A stretch of DNA of 64,000 nt from Actinorugispora endophytica (GTDB lineage: Bacteria > Actinomycetota > Actinomycetes > Streptosporangiales > Streptosporangiaceae). Shown one piece after another: positions 41,990-53,700 of the stretch. Location of the stretch: positions 1-64,000 of the forward strand of contig NZ_SNYN01000026.1 in the NCBI RefSeq assembly GCF_004363075.1, written 5' to 3'. Below the pieces are notes generated by a model. That model saw only the letters and a list, made by a program, of their open reading frames with translations, did no database searches and was not told the DNA's origin. Made by a program: the position numbers and the translations under genes. Within the stretch, counting starts at the first letter, position 1. Every line of letters starts with the position of its first letter.

Positions 41990-43534
41990 TCAGACCCCGA
42001 ACGCGGCGGGGTAGTGGATGGTGCCGGTCGGGACGGGACGGGCGCCGTCGAGGGCCATGGCCATCATGGCCTCGTCGGGCACCTCGAAGGGCGCCCGGAT
42101 GCCGAAGCGGGAGGCCGGGGTGAAGCCGAACCGCGGGTAGTAGTCGGCGTGGCCCAGGACGAGGACGAGGTTCTCCCCCATGGCCAGAGCGGCGTCCAGG
42201 GCCGCGCGAATCGCGGCCGAGCCGGCCCCGGTGCGCTGGGCGGAGGGCGCTACCGCGCACGGGGCCAAGGCGAGGGCGGGGGCGCCGTCGACGTGGCAGC
42301 GGCTGAGCAGCGCGTACCCGACCGGGGCGCCGTCGGGGGTCGTGGTGACCATCGACAGGCCGTCGATCCATGCCTTCGGGTCGGCGCGCAGGGCGTCGAC
42401 GATGTCGGCCTCCACGGCGGTGGGGAAGGCCGCGAGGAGGATGCCGCGGACGGCCGGGATGTCGTCGGCGGTCTCGGGGCGGGTGGTCCAGGTGGTCATG
42501 GTTCCGTTCTCGGTGGTGTCGGTGACGGGGTTGTGGTGGCGGAGGAGGCAAGCGGCGTAGTCGTAGTCGCTGCCGTACTCGCGCCACATGTCGACAGCGG
42601 TCTTGGAGTCCCCCATCTGGACGGCTGTGGAGAGTGTGTGGATGAGGACGTTCGCGGGGCCGAAGGCGGTGCCGTGTAGATTGGCGTTTCTCCCGAGCCG
42701 TTCGGCCGCGCGTTGGGCTTGGTGGAGGTGACGGGTGACGGAAGGCCGGTTGAACTCTGCGGCTGACGCCACGGCCGCGGCGAGGTGGAGACCGCCGTAT
42801 ACGCTCAACTCTTCAGGGGTGCCGGCCCTCATCCGCCGTTCCAGCGCGTATGCGGCGTTCATCGCGATGCCGACGGCCTCGGTCGGTCGCTTCCGGGAGA
42901 CGAACACATAGGCCATCCGGTAGGCGCCGACTGCGGCGAGCAGCGGTTCGTCCGCCCACTCCGCTGCCGACATCGCGCGATCCGCCGCAGTCCACGCGAG
43001 CTCGCGTTCTCCGACTCTGCGCAGTAGCGCCGCTGTGGTGCTGTAGACCTGAGCGCGTACCGAGCACACCGCTGGTCGGTCGGAGCCGCGACCTCGTGCC
43101 GCGGCCTCCACATCGCGGATCAGCAGGGGAAGCCGACGCCCGGCGTCGTTGTAACGGGTTGCCTGGTAGGCCGCGTGCACCCGGCCGGCCTGGCGACGCA
43201 GCCGGTTGACGTCGATGGGGTGCCGGTCGTCCAATTCCCCGATAATGGCTTCAAGTGAGGCGTAGCGCGTCATGGCGTTCTCGATCTCGCGCGCGGCGCT
43301 GTAGCGAACGGTGGCCCCATCGGAGGAATCAGCCCCGGTCAGGTCGCTGATCTCGACACGGAGGACTTCGGCGAGCCGGGTAAGAACGCTGTGGGAGTCC
43401 ACATCGCGCTTGCCCCGCTCGACCTGGCTCAGCCATGAATCGGAGCGGTTGACAAGCCCCGCGAGTACCGTCTGGGACAGACCTCGGCGGCGGCGCGCTC
43501 GCCGGATGGCCTGTCCCCTGGTGACAGCATCCAT
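41990..43534 (-). CDS. XRE-family regulator fused to GNAT acetyltransferase
   Basis: A single frame of 514 residues. Residues 1-70 are an XRE helix-turn-helix (AIRRARRRRGLSQTVLAGLVNRSDSWLSQVERGKR), followed by the helical sensor domain usual in Streptomyces-type regulators, cut near residue 315. Then comes a short unrelated stretch (YDYAACLLRHHNPVTDTTENGT) and from residue 346 a full GNAT enzyme (MTTWTTRPETADDIPAVRG, RTGAGSAAIRAALDAAL, GHADYYPRFGF). The GNAT part may also be translated alone from ATG 42499 (169 aa). GGAGG precedes ATG 43534. It is 15 bp downstream of the flavoprotein gene, its usual partner. Confidence 0.78.
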   Translation of the reverse strand: MDAVTRGQAIRRARRRRGLSQTVLAGLVNRSDSWLSQVERGKRDVDSHSVLTRLAEVLRVEISDLTGADSSDGATVRYSAAREIENAMTRYASLEAIIGELDDRHPIDVNRLRRQAGRVHAAYQATRYNDAGRRLPLLIRDVEAAARGRGSDRPAVCSVRAQVYSTTAALLRRVGERELAWTAADRAMSAAEWADEPLLAAVGAYRMAYVFVSRKRPTEAVGIAMNAAYALERRMRAGTPEELSVYGGLHLAAAVASAAEFNRPSVTRHLHQAQRAAERLGRNANLHGTAFGPANVLIHTLSTAVQMGDSKTAVDMWREYGSDYDYAACLLRHHNPVTDTTENGTMTTWTTRPETADDIPAVRGILLAAFPTAVEADIVDALRADPKAWIDGLSMVTTTPDGAPVGYALLSRCHVDGAPALALAPCAVAPSAQRTGAGSAAIRAALDAALAMGENLVLVLGHADYYPRFGFTPASRFGIRAPFEVPDEAMMAMALDGARPVPTGTIHYPAAFGV

Positions 43535-43549
43535 GGCAGTCCTCCGGTA

Positions 43550-44068
43550 CTAAGCGCTGGCGATAGCACGCATGGCCTCTTGCACCTCGCTCCAGGAGGG
43601 CATCCGCTTCTCGTAGGGGGCGCCGGGGTTGTGGAGTACGGTGACGCCCATCGACTTGAGGGTCGCCAGGCTCTGTCCGAACGCCGGGTGGCTGGCGGGC
43701 TGCGGTTTGCAGTGCGGGACGACGACGACGGGCACCCCGTAGCCGACCATCTCGCACAGCAGGCCGATGGCGAAGTTGTCGGCGTGGCCGTGCGCGAACT
43801 TGTTGACCGAGTTGAAGGTCAGCGGGCACGCGAGCACGGCGTCCGCCGGGGGCAGGCTGTTTCCGATGCCTGGTCTGCGGTAGTCGACGCGGACCGGCTC
43901 ACCGGTCAGCTCCTGGAGTCCGTCGGGGTCGTGGAAGCGGACGCCCATCGGGGTGGACAGGACGGTGATCCGCCACTTGTCGTCCTGGAGCATCTGGACC
44001 AGCCCGGGGAGTCCCTCCGGAGCGGGCGAACCCGAGACGACGAGGTACAAGACACGCTGATCGGCCAT
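43550..44068 (-). CDS. Flavoprotein (HFCD family)
   Basis: A 172-residue flavoprotein of the homo-oligomeric flavin-containing Cys decarboxylase fold: VLYLVVSGSPAPEGL at the start, PADAVLACPLTFNSVNKFAHGHADNFAIGLL with the PxTxNxxxK-like FMN site, and VVVVPHCKP. Proteins like this are often paired with the type of XRE regulator found downstream and have unknown roles. ATG 44068 lacks a ribosome site. A MITE lies only 11 bp upstream, so the native leader and promoter have been replaced. Confidence 0.88.
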   Translation of the reverse strand: MADQRVLYLVVSGSPAPEGLPGLVQMLQDDKWRITVLSTPMGVRFHDPDGLQELTGEPVRVDYRRPGIGNSLPPADAVLACPLTFNSVNKFAHGHADNFAIGLLCEMVGYGVPVVVVPHCKPQPASHPAFGQSLATLKSMGVTVLHNPGAPYEKRMPSWSEVQEAMRAIASA

Positions 44069-44079
44069 GTCCGGCAGTT

Positions 44080-44430
44080 TAGGGAAGCTCCGGCGCGGGG
44101 GTGGTTCGCGCACGGGTGCTTCGGGCGGGTCGTTCGGCCCCACGCCGCGCGGATCGCGGGGCCACGGCGGGCGGCGACGGCGGGTGCCGGTCGGGGCCGC
44201 GTCCACGATGTCCGTTTCGTATGGTTTCCGTTGGTGATCTTGCTGTTTCCCCCTGGAATCAAGGTTTTTTGGGGGAAAACAGCAAGATCACCGGACGTTC
44301 GAGGGCCGGTTCCGCTCTCGCTCGGAATGATCACGGGCTTTCCGCCCTTCCCGGCCCCGAAACGGGCAGAAAGCCCAAGACCGTCAACAAAACCACCGGT
44401 GCCCGAATTCACCCCCGCGCCGGAGCTTCC
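44080..44430 (+). mobile_element. MITE-like repeat, copy 4 (full length, ~350 bp)
   Basis: The most complete copy: 21-bp terminal inverted repeats (GGAAGCTCCGGCGCGGGGGTG at 44083-44104 and its complement at 44410-44430) enclose non-coding DNA with two stem-loops, 44234-44300 (GGTGATCTTGCTGTTTCCCC stem) and about 44325-44393 (GGGCTTTCCGCCC stem). TIRs, uniform length and lack of coding sequence define a MITE. No target duplication is obvious. Confidence 0.75.
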
Positions 44431-44458
44431 CCGGAGGACCAGGGCACACGACGAGCGC

Positions 44459-44641
44459 CTACTGCGCCTGGGTGGGGACGAGGTCGTCCTGGGCTTCGAC
44501 GACGGCGACAGCGGCGACCCTGGAAACAGCGCCGGCTAGTGCTCGCAGTGCCACAAGAACCGCGTCGGCTCCAACGTCGGGTAGCCAGTGAAACGATTCG
44601 AATGGGCTGACTTCCCCGATGCCTCTCGCACGGCATTTCAT
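44459..44641 (-). CDS. Small hypothetical ORF
   Basis: A 60-codon frame (MKCRARGIGEVSPFES..., ending LVPTQAQ) with a plausible hydrophobic C-terminal half. It has no recognised family and no clear ribosome site. It may be the 3' end of a gene disturbed around the MITE, or chance. The rest of 44642-45000 shows no gene except the tandem repeat. Confidence 0.25.
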   Translation of the reverse strand: MKCRARGIGEVSPFESFHWLPDVGADAVLVALRALAGAVSRVAAVAVVEAQDDLVPTQAQ

Positions 44642-44934
44642 GCTTGCTTCGGTGAGGACCGCTAATCGGTGGCCGCGGCCACCGTCGAGACGTGGGCGGG
44701 CGGATGCCACGGGCCTCTCTGTTCGCGCGGGTCGGGAACCGCGGCCCGATGGTCCAGTGGCCCGGGTTTCTCCGGGAGTTCTGTGGTGGGCGCTCGTCAC
44801 CGCCGCTTGTCTGCGAGCAGAAGGCGAGAAGGCAGCGATGATTACCCTCTGTAGCCAATTGCTGTGACGGAGGTCATGGTGGAAGTGTTCGCGGGGCGTC
44901 CGGTTTCCGGGGTCGGCGGGGGCTGGCGAGGCGG

Positions 44935-44967
44935 CCTTGTGACTGCCTTGTGACTGCCTTGTGACTG
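44935..44967 (+). repeat. Three exact 11-bp tandem repeats
   Basis: CCTTGTGACTG is repeated three times in a row (44935-44945, 44946-44956, 44957-44967). It is non-coding and lies between the small ORF and the tRNA terminator. Confidence 0.85.
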
Positions 44968-45000
44968 CCGACGGCAGCGAACCGGACGAAAACGACAAAA

Positions 45001-45041
45001 CCTGGGGCTTCTCAATCTTTCACGATGCGAGAAACCCCAGG
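45001..45041 (-). terminator. Terminator downstream of the tRNA-Ser remnant
   Basis: CCTGGGGCTTCTC (45001-45013) pairs with GAGAAACCCCAGG (45029-45041) with one mismatch, 9 bp beyond the tRNA 3' end. Confidence 0.65.
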
Positions 45042-45049
45042 TCGGAGCG

Positions 45050-45112
45050 CGGAGGATCGGGGATTTGAACCCCGGAGGGGCGTAAACCCCAACCGCATTA
45101 GCAGTGCGGCAG
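45050..45112 (-). tRNA. tRNA-Ser(GCU), 5'-truncated remnant
   Basis: On the minus strand the T-arm (CGGGG-TTCAAAT-CCCCG, 45058-45074), a long variable arm (45075-45092) and the anticodon arm CCGCA-CTGCTAA-TGCGG (45093-45109) with anticodon GCT are intact, followed by acceptor 3' strand ATCCTCC and G. The 5' acceptor strand (GGAGGAT) and a proper D-arm are absent in the next 60 bases upstream. It is therefore a 3' fragment, such as an integration (att) scar or rearrangement end; the terminator downstream shows the 3' side is native. Confidence 0.6.
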
Positions 45113-45184
45113 TACCGCGTAGCGCTCTGAGCCGGTTGTTGATAGCGGCCGCCGATGGCTGGGCCCCGGACGGTGCTGGAGTTC

Positions 45185-48100
45185 TCAGGCGCCCGCCCCC
45201 GGCGGGGCCAGGCGCAGGCGCTCGGTGAGGGCGAGGGCGCGCTCGCGGCACTCCACCGCCGTCCACACCGTCGCGGTGACGCCCATCCGCAGCCGCTCGT
45301 CGGTCACCCCGGGCAGCAGCGGACGCAGGAGGGCGGTGAGGTCGGCGAAGCGGTCGCGGCGCTCGGGCAGGGGGTTCCGGGGCGGGCGGGCGTCGGTCGT
45401 CTCCACGATCCGCGCGGCGAGTCCGCCGCCGACCGCGGCGAGCATCCGGCGCGCCGCGTCTCCGTCCACCCGGCGCAGCGCGTGCGATCCCGCCTCGTCG
45501 CGCGGGCGCATGCGTCCCCACCAGCCCGGCGGCACCACGAATTCGGTGCCCGCCGCGTACCGGTGGCTTCCCGGCGCGGACGAGATGGAACCGCTCTGCC
45601 CCGGCATCCAGCTCGCGCCCACGACGTAGCGGCCCACGGCCCGGCCGTCGGCGTCGCGCAGCTCGACGGTCCGCCGGGGAAGCCGGTGCGCCGTCGCGTC
45701 GCGGTCGGCCCCGGGGAACCGGACCGCCTCCCGCTCGACCCCCTGGACGGAGAGCGCCTGGGCGTGGCGTCCGCCCTCGGCGAAGAAGCCCGCGTCGTGC
45801 GGGCAGTGCTCGCCTCCGTGGGTGGTCTCGACGACGACGCCGTCGACGACCGCGTAGCAGGCCGCGCCATCGCCGTGGAAGGGGTCGCGGAGTTCGCGTT
45901 CGGGGCCCAGGCGGTCGGGGTGGACCACCGCGACCCGCCCCCGGGAGACACCCCGGGTGTGGCGGACGGAACCGGAGACGATGAGGTCGCTCCCGCTCTC
46001 CAGCAGGTTGTACGGGGTCAGACCGCCGAAGTCGGCGAACGCCGGCAGCGTCAGCTCGTCCAGGAGCCCGGCCCGCAGCCCCGCGGCCAGGGCCTCCGCC
46101 GGGTCCGCGTCGACGACGGCGCGCACCGCGTCGCCGCAGCCCTCGGGAATCCCCGACAGGGTGAACCGCTCGGTGTCGCGCAGCGCCGCGTACAGGTCGG
46201 GGAGTCCGCCGCCGGAGGCCGAGAGGGCGTGGCCGTCCAGGATCTCGGCGACGATCCCGGCCGTCCCCTGCGCCGTGACCAGTGTCTTCGCGTCCTTGGC
46301 CGATTCGGGGAAGCCGACGGGGTCGCCCACGTACCTCGTGCCGTCGTGACGGTTGCCGTGGGGGCGCCCCAGGCCCAGCAGCCCCGAGCGCTCGCCCAGG
46401 ACGTCGCGGCGCAGCACCGGTCCCCACTGGGGGTCGGCCGCGGCCGCGGGGAGGGGCACGCCCCGGGTGACCCACTGCCCGACCCGGAGGTCGGCCTCGG
46501 GGCCCGGCGGGTCGGAGGGGACTCCGCAGGCCAGCGCCAGTTCGAACAGGGCGTAGTCGGGAGCCTCTTTCCAGGACCTGGTGCGTGTCAGCGCGCCGCG
46601 CAGGTCGCAGGACAGCCCTTCGGCGCGCAGCCGCGCGCCCGCGTCGCGCAGCAGCCCGGGCAGGCCCTCCACGGGCAGCGCCGCCCCCCGGTACAACTCC
46701 AGCGCGCGGTTCGCCCAGTCGCGCACCTCCTCGCCGGTGAGCCCGGGCGTGGCGGTGAACGGCGCGCTGATCCCGACAGCGGACAGGTTGGCCAGCAGCA
46801 GCGAGACGGCGCCGGCCTTCGCCTTGCCGGTGTCGCGCGCGGGTTCGGGCAGCAGCCGCACGAGCGCGGACCGGAACCCGGGGTCCTCGCCCGCCACGCG
46901 GCGCAGCAGGGGGATCAGGACGGTCCACGCCTGGTGCGGGGCCGCCGTGAGGGACCCGTTGGCCAGCAGCGCCCGCACCGCCCGCTCGTCGGCGGCGCGC
47001 TCGGCCGGGTCCCGCGGCGAGCCGGGCTCGTACCCGGCGGCCTCGGCCAGCGAGGCCAGGTCCCGCGCCAGCACGGGGGCGGCGCGCAGCCCGGCCTCGC
47101 ACCACTCGGTGGCCAGGCGGCGCTGCCAGCGGTACGCCTCGGTCGCGGGCAGGCGCGCGGCCAGCGCGCCGGCGTGCTCCGCCAGGCTCTTGGGCAGCGC
47201 GTCGCGCACGGCGATGTCGCGGTAGGCGGCGACCACCCCGGCCTCGTCGACGGGGAACTCCGCCGCCCGCTCGGCCTCCGCGCGGCGCGCCTGGTCGAAG
47301 AAGCCCACCGAGTAGGCGGTGTTGCCCACTTCCGCCATGATCCGGGAGCACTCGTCGTAGAGCAGCGGCAGCAGCGCGGCGTCGGGGCCGGTGAGCTCCG
47401 ACGCGACCCGGTTGAGGGCGTCGCGGGCGCGCCCCGGCTTGGTCTCGGCGACCTTGGCGTTGGCGCGCAGGGCCGCCAGCAGCGCCGTGATCCGGTCGCT
47501 CAGGCCGGGGTGGCGGTTGAGGGCGAGCGCGAGGAAGCCGAGCGGCCGGGCGCGCACCGCGCCCAGGGCGGTCTCCGCGCCCTCGGGGGAGGGGGCCAGG
47601 CCCAGCAGCGCGAGCGCCGCCCGCTGACCGGGCACGGCGGCGCGCGTCGTGGCCTCCACGACCGGGCCGTCCAGCGCGGGGCACTCGTAGCGGCACGCCA
47701 CGAGCGCGTCCTCGCCCTCGGCGGCGGGCGGGCCGGCCACCACGGCTCCGGCGTCCACCAGCTCCCCGCGCGAGCGGGGCGGGCGGGGAGCGGGCGCGGC
47801 GGCGGGGACGCCGTCGGGGCGCGGGTGCCCGGCGCGGAAGCGCTCGTAGGCGTCGGCCGGGGCGGGGTCGTCGTCCCCGGACTCCGTGCGGTTGCCGTAC
47901 AGGGTCGCCGCGATCCGCACCCCCTCCGACCACGCGACGTCACCGACCTCGCCGCTGGGGCGCGACCACATCAGGTCGTGGCAGACGGCCATCGACTGGG
48001 GGCCCTGCCAGCGCAGCTCCACCCGCACCGCGACCGGCCCGCCGTCGTAGCAGGAGAAGTGGGCGGTCTCCCCCCGGATGCGGCCGCCCAGCGCGATGAC

Positions 48101-48730
48101 CTGCTTCTCCAGCTGCGCCCCCCCCGCGTAGTCGGCGGAGGGGAACGCCCTGACGGTCCTGGCGAGGGGATCCAGGCCCTCGGGGCGCCGCCACACCTGG
48201 CGCAGGAGCTGGGGGACCGCCTGGGCGGCGTCGAGGGACGCCAGGAGTTCGCGCCACTCGCCGAGGTCGTCGCCGAGCAGCACCGGGTGGACGACGGCGA
48301 GGGCGTCGGCGTCCAGCCAGGCGGTCTCGCCGTCGAGGTCGACCACGCCGACGCCGCGCGCCTCGTCGACCGCGCGCAGCAGGCCGCAGCGGGCCGGGTC
48401 GGGCGCCTCCCCGCCGCCGACGGGCGCGACGACGAAGTCGGTGAGCGCGCGCCGCCACGCCGCGTCGGGCCACACCGCGCGCAGCAGCGCGGTCGGGACG
48501 GGCAGCGAGCGCAGCATCCACGCCTCGGCCTCGGCCCGGACGGCCTGCTCGTGTTCGCCCAGCCAGGCGCGCAGGTCGGCGAGCCGCGCCACGTCCGGGT
48601 CCTTCTTGAGCCTGGCGGGCACCCGCGCGAGTTCGCGCCCCTTGGCGTTGCGCGCGACCAGCCCGAAAGCCCCGTCCCCGCTGTCGCGCAGCGCGACCTC
48701 GTAGCCGTCCCCGACCACGATCCAGCCCAT
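45185..48730 (-). CDS. DUF4132 family giant protein
   Basis: A 1181-residue protein of the DUF4132 type. The N-terminal ~110 residues (MGWIVVGDGYEVALRD, LVARNAKGRELARVPARLKK) form a small domain; a DUF4132-like region includes AVPQLLRQVWRRPEGLDPLARTVRAF (two stretches) and SADYAGGAQLEKQVIALGGRIRGE. The remainder is largely helical, with a C-terminal region (WTAVECRERALALTERLRL). Function is unknown. ATG 48730 follows CGGGGATAT. It is divergent from the RNA-repair operon, 282 bp away across a hairpin, which hints at a link that sequence alone cannot show. Confidence 0.8.
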   Translation of the reverse strand: MGWIVVGDGYEVALRDSGDGAFGLVARNAKGRELARVPARLKKDPDVARLADLRAWLGEHEQAVRAEAEAWMLRSLPVPTALLRAVWPDAAWRRALTDFVVAPVGGGEAPDPARCGLLRAVDEARGVGVVDLDGETAWLDADALAVVHPVLLGDDLGEWRELLASLDAAQAVPQLLRQVWRRPEGLDPLARTVRAFPSADYAGGAQLEKQVIALGGRIRGETAHFSCYDGGPVAVRVELRWQGPQSMAVCHDLMWSRPSGEVGDVAWSEGVRIAATLYGNRTESGDDDPAPADAYERFRAGHPRPDGVPAAAPAPRPPRSRGELVDAGAVVAGPPAAEGEDALVACRYECPALDGPVVEATTRAAVPGQRAALALLGLAPSPEGAETALGAVRARPLGFLALALNRHPGLSDRITALLAALRANAKVAETKPGRARDALNRVASELTGPDAALLPLLYDECSRIMAEVGNTAYSVGFFDQARRAEAERAAEFPVDEAGVVAAYRDIAVRDALPKSLAEHAGALAARLPATEAYRWQRRLATEWCEAGLRAAPVLARDLASLAEAAGYEPGSPRDPAERAADERAVRALLANGSLTAAPHQAWTVLIPLLRRVAGEDPGFRSALVRLLPEPARDTGKAKAGAVSLLLANLSAVGISAPFTATPGLTGEEVRDWANRALELYRGAALPVEGLPGLLRDAGARLRAEGLSCDLRGALTRTRSWKEAPDYALFELALACGVPSDPPGPEADLRVGQWVTRGVPLPAAAADPQWGPVLRRDVLGERSGLLGLGRPHGNRHDGTRYVGDPVGFPESAKDAKTLVTAQGTAGIVAEILDGHALSASGGGLPDLYAALRDTERFTLSGIPEGCGDAVRAVVDADPAEALAAGLRAGLLDELTLPAFADFGGLTPYNLLESGSDLIVSGSVRHTRGVSRGRVAVVHPDRLGPERELRDPFHGDGAACYAVVDGVVVETTHGGEHCPHDAGFFAEGGRHAQALSVQGVEREAVRFPGADRDATAHRLPRRTVELRDADGRAVGRYVVGASWMPGQSGSISSAPGSHRYAAGTEFVVPPGWWGRMRPRDEAGSHALRRVDGDAARRMLAAVGGGLAARIVETTDARPPRNPLPERRDRFADLTALLRPLLPGVTDERLRMGVTATVWTAVECRERALALTERLRLAPPGAGA

Positions 48731-48851
48731 CGATATCCCCGTTCCCGTTCGGTCCGTCCGGATGGACAAGATCCTGGACCACGGCGGGGACAGTCGGACC
48801 ACCGGAGGACCTCACCGAGGTCCGCTTACCGGGTTCCGCGCCGGACTCCTC

Positions 48852-48913
48852 GGTGACCCCGACACCAGCGTTCCAGAATGCCCGTTCCGAGGAACGCTGG
48901 TGTCGGGATCACC
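48852..48913. repeat. 23-bp-arm hairpin in the DUF4132/RNA-repair divergent region
   Basis: GGTGACCCCGACACCAGCGT plus three bases (48852-48874) pair with 48891-48913 with one mismatch. It is a relative of the hairpin at 41869-41930. Being between divergent genes it is not an ordinary terminator; it may be an operator, a transcript 5' structure or a mobile repeat. Confidence 0.65.
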
Positions 48914-49012
48914 GGGAGCGGCGGCCACGCGCGGCCGGGGTTTATTCGATGGACCGTCCTCGTCCCCCTCCCGTACAGTCCCCGGAGCGCCAGACCACCC
49001 CGGGAGCCGACC

Positions 49013-50760
49013 ATGCGAGTGCACTACCCCCGCACTCCCCACCTGCCCTGGTCGCCGGGGGCCTCCTCCGACGACGTGCGCGCCCCCGACCTTTCGGGGC
49101 TGGCCGGCCGGGAGGTCGTGGTCACCGAGAAGCTCGACGGGGAGAACACCACCCTGTACCCGGACGGGCTGCACGCGCGCTCCCTGGACTCGGCGCACCA
49201 TCCGTCCCGCGCACGGGTCAAGGCCCTGCACGGCAGGATCGCCCACGCCATCCCGCCGGGGTGGCGGGTCTGCGGGGAGAACCTGCACGCCCGCCACTCG
49301 ATCGCCTACCGGGAGCTGGAGAGCTGGTTCTACGCGTTCTCCGTCTGGGACGGCGACCGCTGCCTGGACTGGGACCGGACGGCGCGCTTCGCCCGGAGGC
49401 TGGGCGTCCCCGTCCCGCCGGTGCTGTGGCGGGGCGTCTTCGACGAGCGGGCGCTGCGCGCGCTGCGCACGGACCCCGCCCGGCAGGAGGGGTACGTCGT
49501 CCGGACCGTCGAGGGGTTCGGCTACGGGGAGTTCGCGCGCCGGGTGGCCAAGTGGGTGCGCCGGGGGCACGTGCGCACGGACGACCACTGGATGCTCGCG
49601 CCCGTCGTCGAGAACGGCCTGGGCCCGGCCGCCGCGCTGTGGGACGCGCGCTCGGGAGCCGCCCCCGACGCGCCCGCCCTCCTGGCCGCGCTGGGGATGA
49701 CGGCCGGGGACCCGGACACGGCGCCGGTCGAACGCGCGGAAGCGGTCGCGGCCGACGCCGCCGCCCGCCTGGACCTGCTGGGGCGGACGGGGGACGCCCG
49801 GCTCTCGGGCGTGCTGGCGGCCCTGCTCCACGGCGCCCGCCGCCCCCGCCTGGCGCCCCGGCTGGCCGCGCCCCTGGGCGTGCCCCTGGCCCGGCGGGTC
49901 GCCGACCTGGTCGGACTGCACTCCCGCCTGCACCGCCCCTTCCCCGACGAGGCGCGCCGGACCGGCCTGGCGCGGATGGCCGCGGCGGCCGACCTCGGGG
50001 TCCTGCACGCGGTCGCCGCCGCGTCGGCCGGGCCCGGGGACGACGCCGCCGAGGCGCGCGAGGAGGTCGAGTGGTCCCGGCTGCACGCGGAGGAGGCCGG
50101 ACTGCTCGGCGAGGCGCCGCTGGAGCCCCTGCGCGCGGGGCTGCGCCGGATGCTCGCCGGACACGCCCCCGACGCGGCGGACCGGTGCTGGGCCGAGGCG
50201 CTGGACGCCTTCGCGCTGGGCCGGATCGGCACTCCGGAGGAGGCGTCCGCGCTGACCTGGCGGTGGCGGTCCGGCGGGTTCCCCCGGCTCGTCGTCGCCG
50301 TGGGGCCGTCGGGCAGCGGGAAGAGCACCTTCGTGCGGGGCCTGCCCGGCGTCGACGCCGTCGTCTCGCTCGACGACCTGCGCCGGGACCGCGGCTCCCG
50401 CTCCGACCAGCGGGCCAACCCTGAGGTGCTGCGCGAGGGCCTGCGCAGGCTCGACGCGCTCCTCGCGGACGGCGCGACCGCCGCGTGGGACGCCACGGCC
50501 CTGAACCGGCACCAGCGCTCCCTGGTGCACGCCGTGGCGCGGCGCCGCGACGCGCTGACCACGCACGCGGTCCTGCTGGCCGATGAGGAGACGCTGGCCG
50601 GGCGCAACGCCGGCCGCGCGCACCCGGTTCCGGCAGGGGTGCTCGCGGCCCAGGTCCGCCGCTTCCAGCCGCCCTACCCCGGGGAGGCGCACCGCACCTG
50701 GTACATCGGAACCGGGGGCGGCGTCGACGACACCGCCGGGACCCTGCACGGCGAGGAGTG

Positions 50761-50764
<4 letters not shown>
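49013..50764 (+). CDS. RNA ligase fused to polynucleotide kinase
   Basis: A 583-residue RNA repair enzyme. Residues 1 to ~200 are an Rnl-type ATP-dependent RNA ligase: motif [10 protein letters not shown] with catalytic Lys40, motif III-like [11 protein letters not shown] (about 87-97), motif IV EGYVVR (159-164) and motif V VAKWVRRG (178-185). A helical middle follows. From about residue 425 is a P-loop kinase ([17 protein letters not shown], then [11 protein letters not shown] and [11 protein letters not shown]), as in 5'-OH polynucleotide kinases. It should phosphorylate a 5'-OH RNA end and seal it. ATG 49013 has GGGAG 7 nt upstream. Its stop overlaps the end-processing gene (GTGA). Confidence 0.9.
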
Positions 50765-53607
<2,843 letters not shown>

Positions 53608-53662
53608 GCGCGGCCGGACGCGGAGGACCCGGTGGCCCTTGGCGGGCCCGGACCGGCGGAGG

Positions 53663-53693
53663 TTGCCCTGACGTCGAGGTCAAGGTCTAGCGT
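53663..53693 (+). promoter_or_regulatory. MerR-type promoter with 20-bp palindrome
   Basis: TTGCCC (53663-53668), 19-bp spacer, TAGCGT (53688-53693). CCCTGACGTCGAGGTCAAGG (53666-53685) is a palindrome with two mismatched pairs filling the spacer. This is the classic over-long MerR promoter. The predicted start is at or next to ATG 53701, so the mRNA is leaderless. The right half-site is identical to that at 5147-5155. Confidence 0.65.
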
Positions 53694-53700
53694 CTCTCCC

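Noticed and set aside
45155-48856. A 1233-codon plus-strand open frame opposite the DUF4132 gene
   Set aside because: Antisense shadow without motifs; the minus-strand frame has recognisable DUF4132 features.
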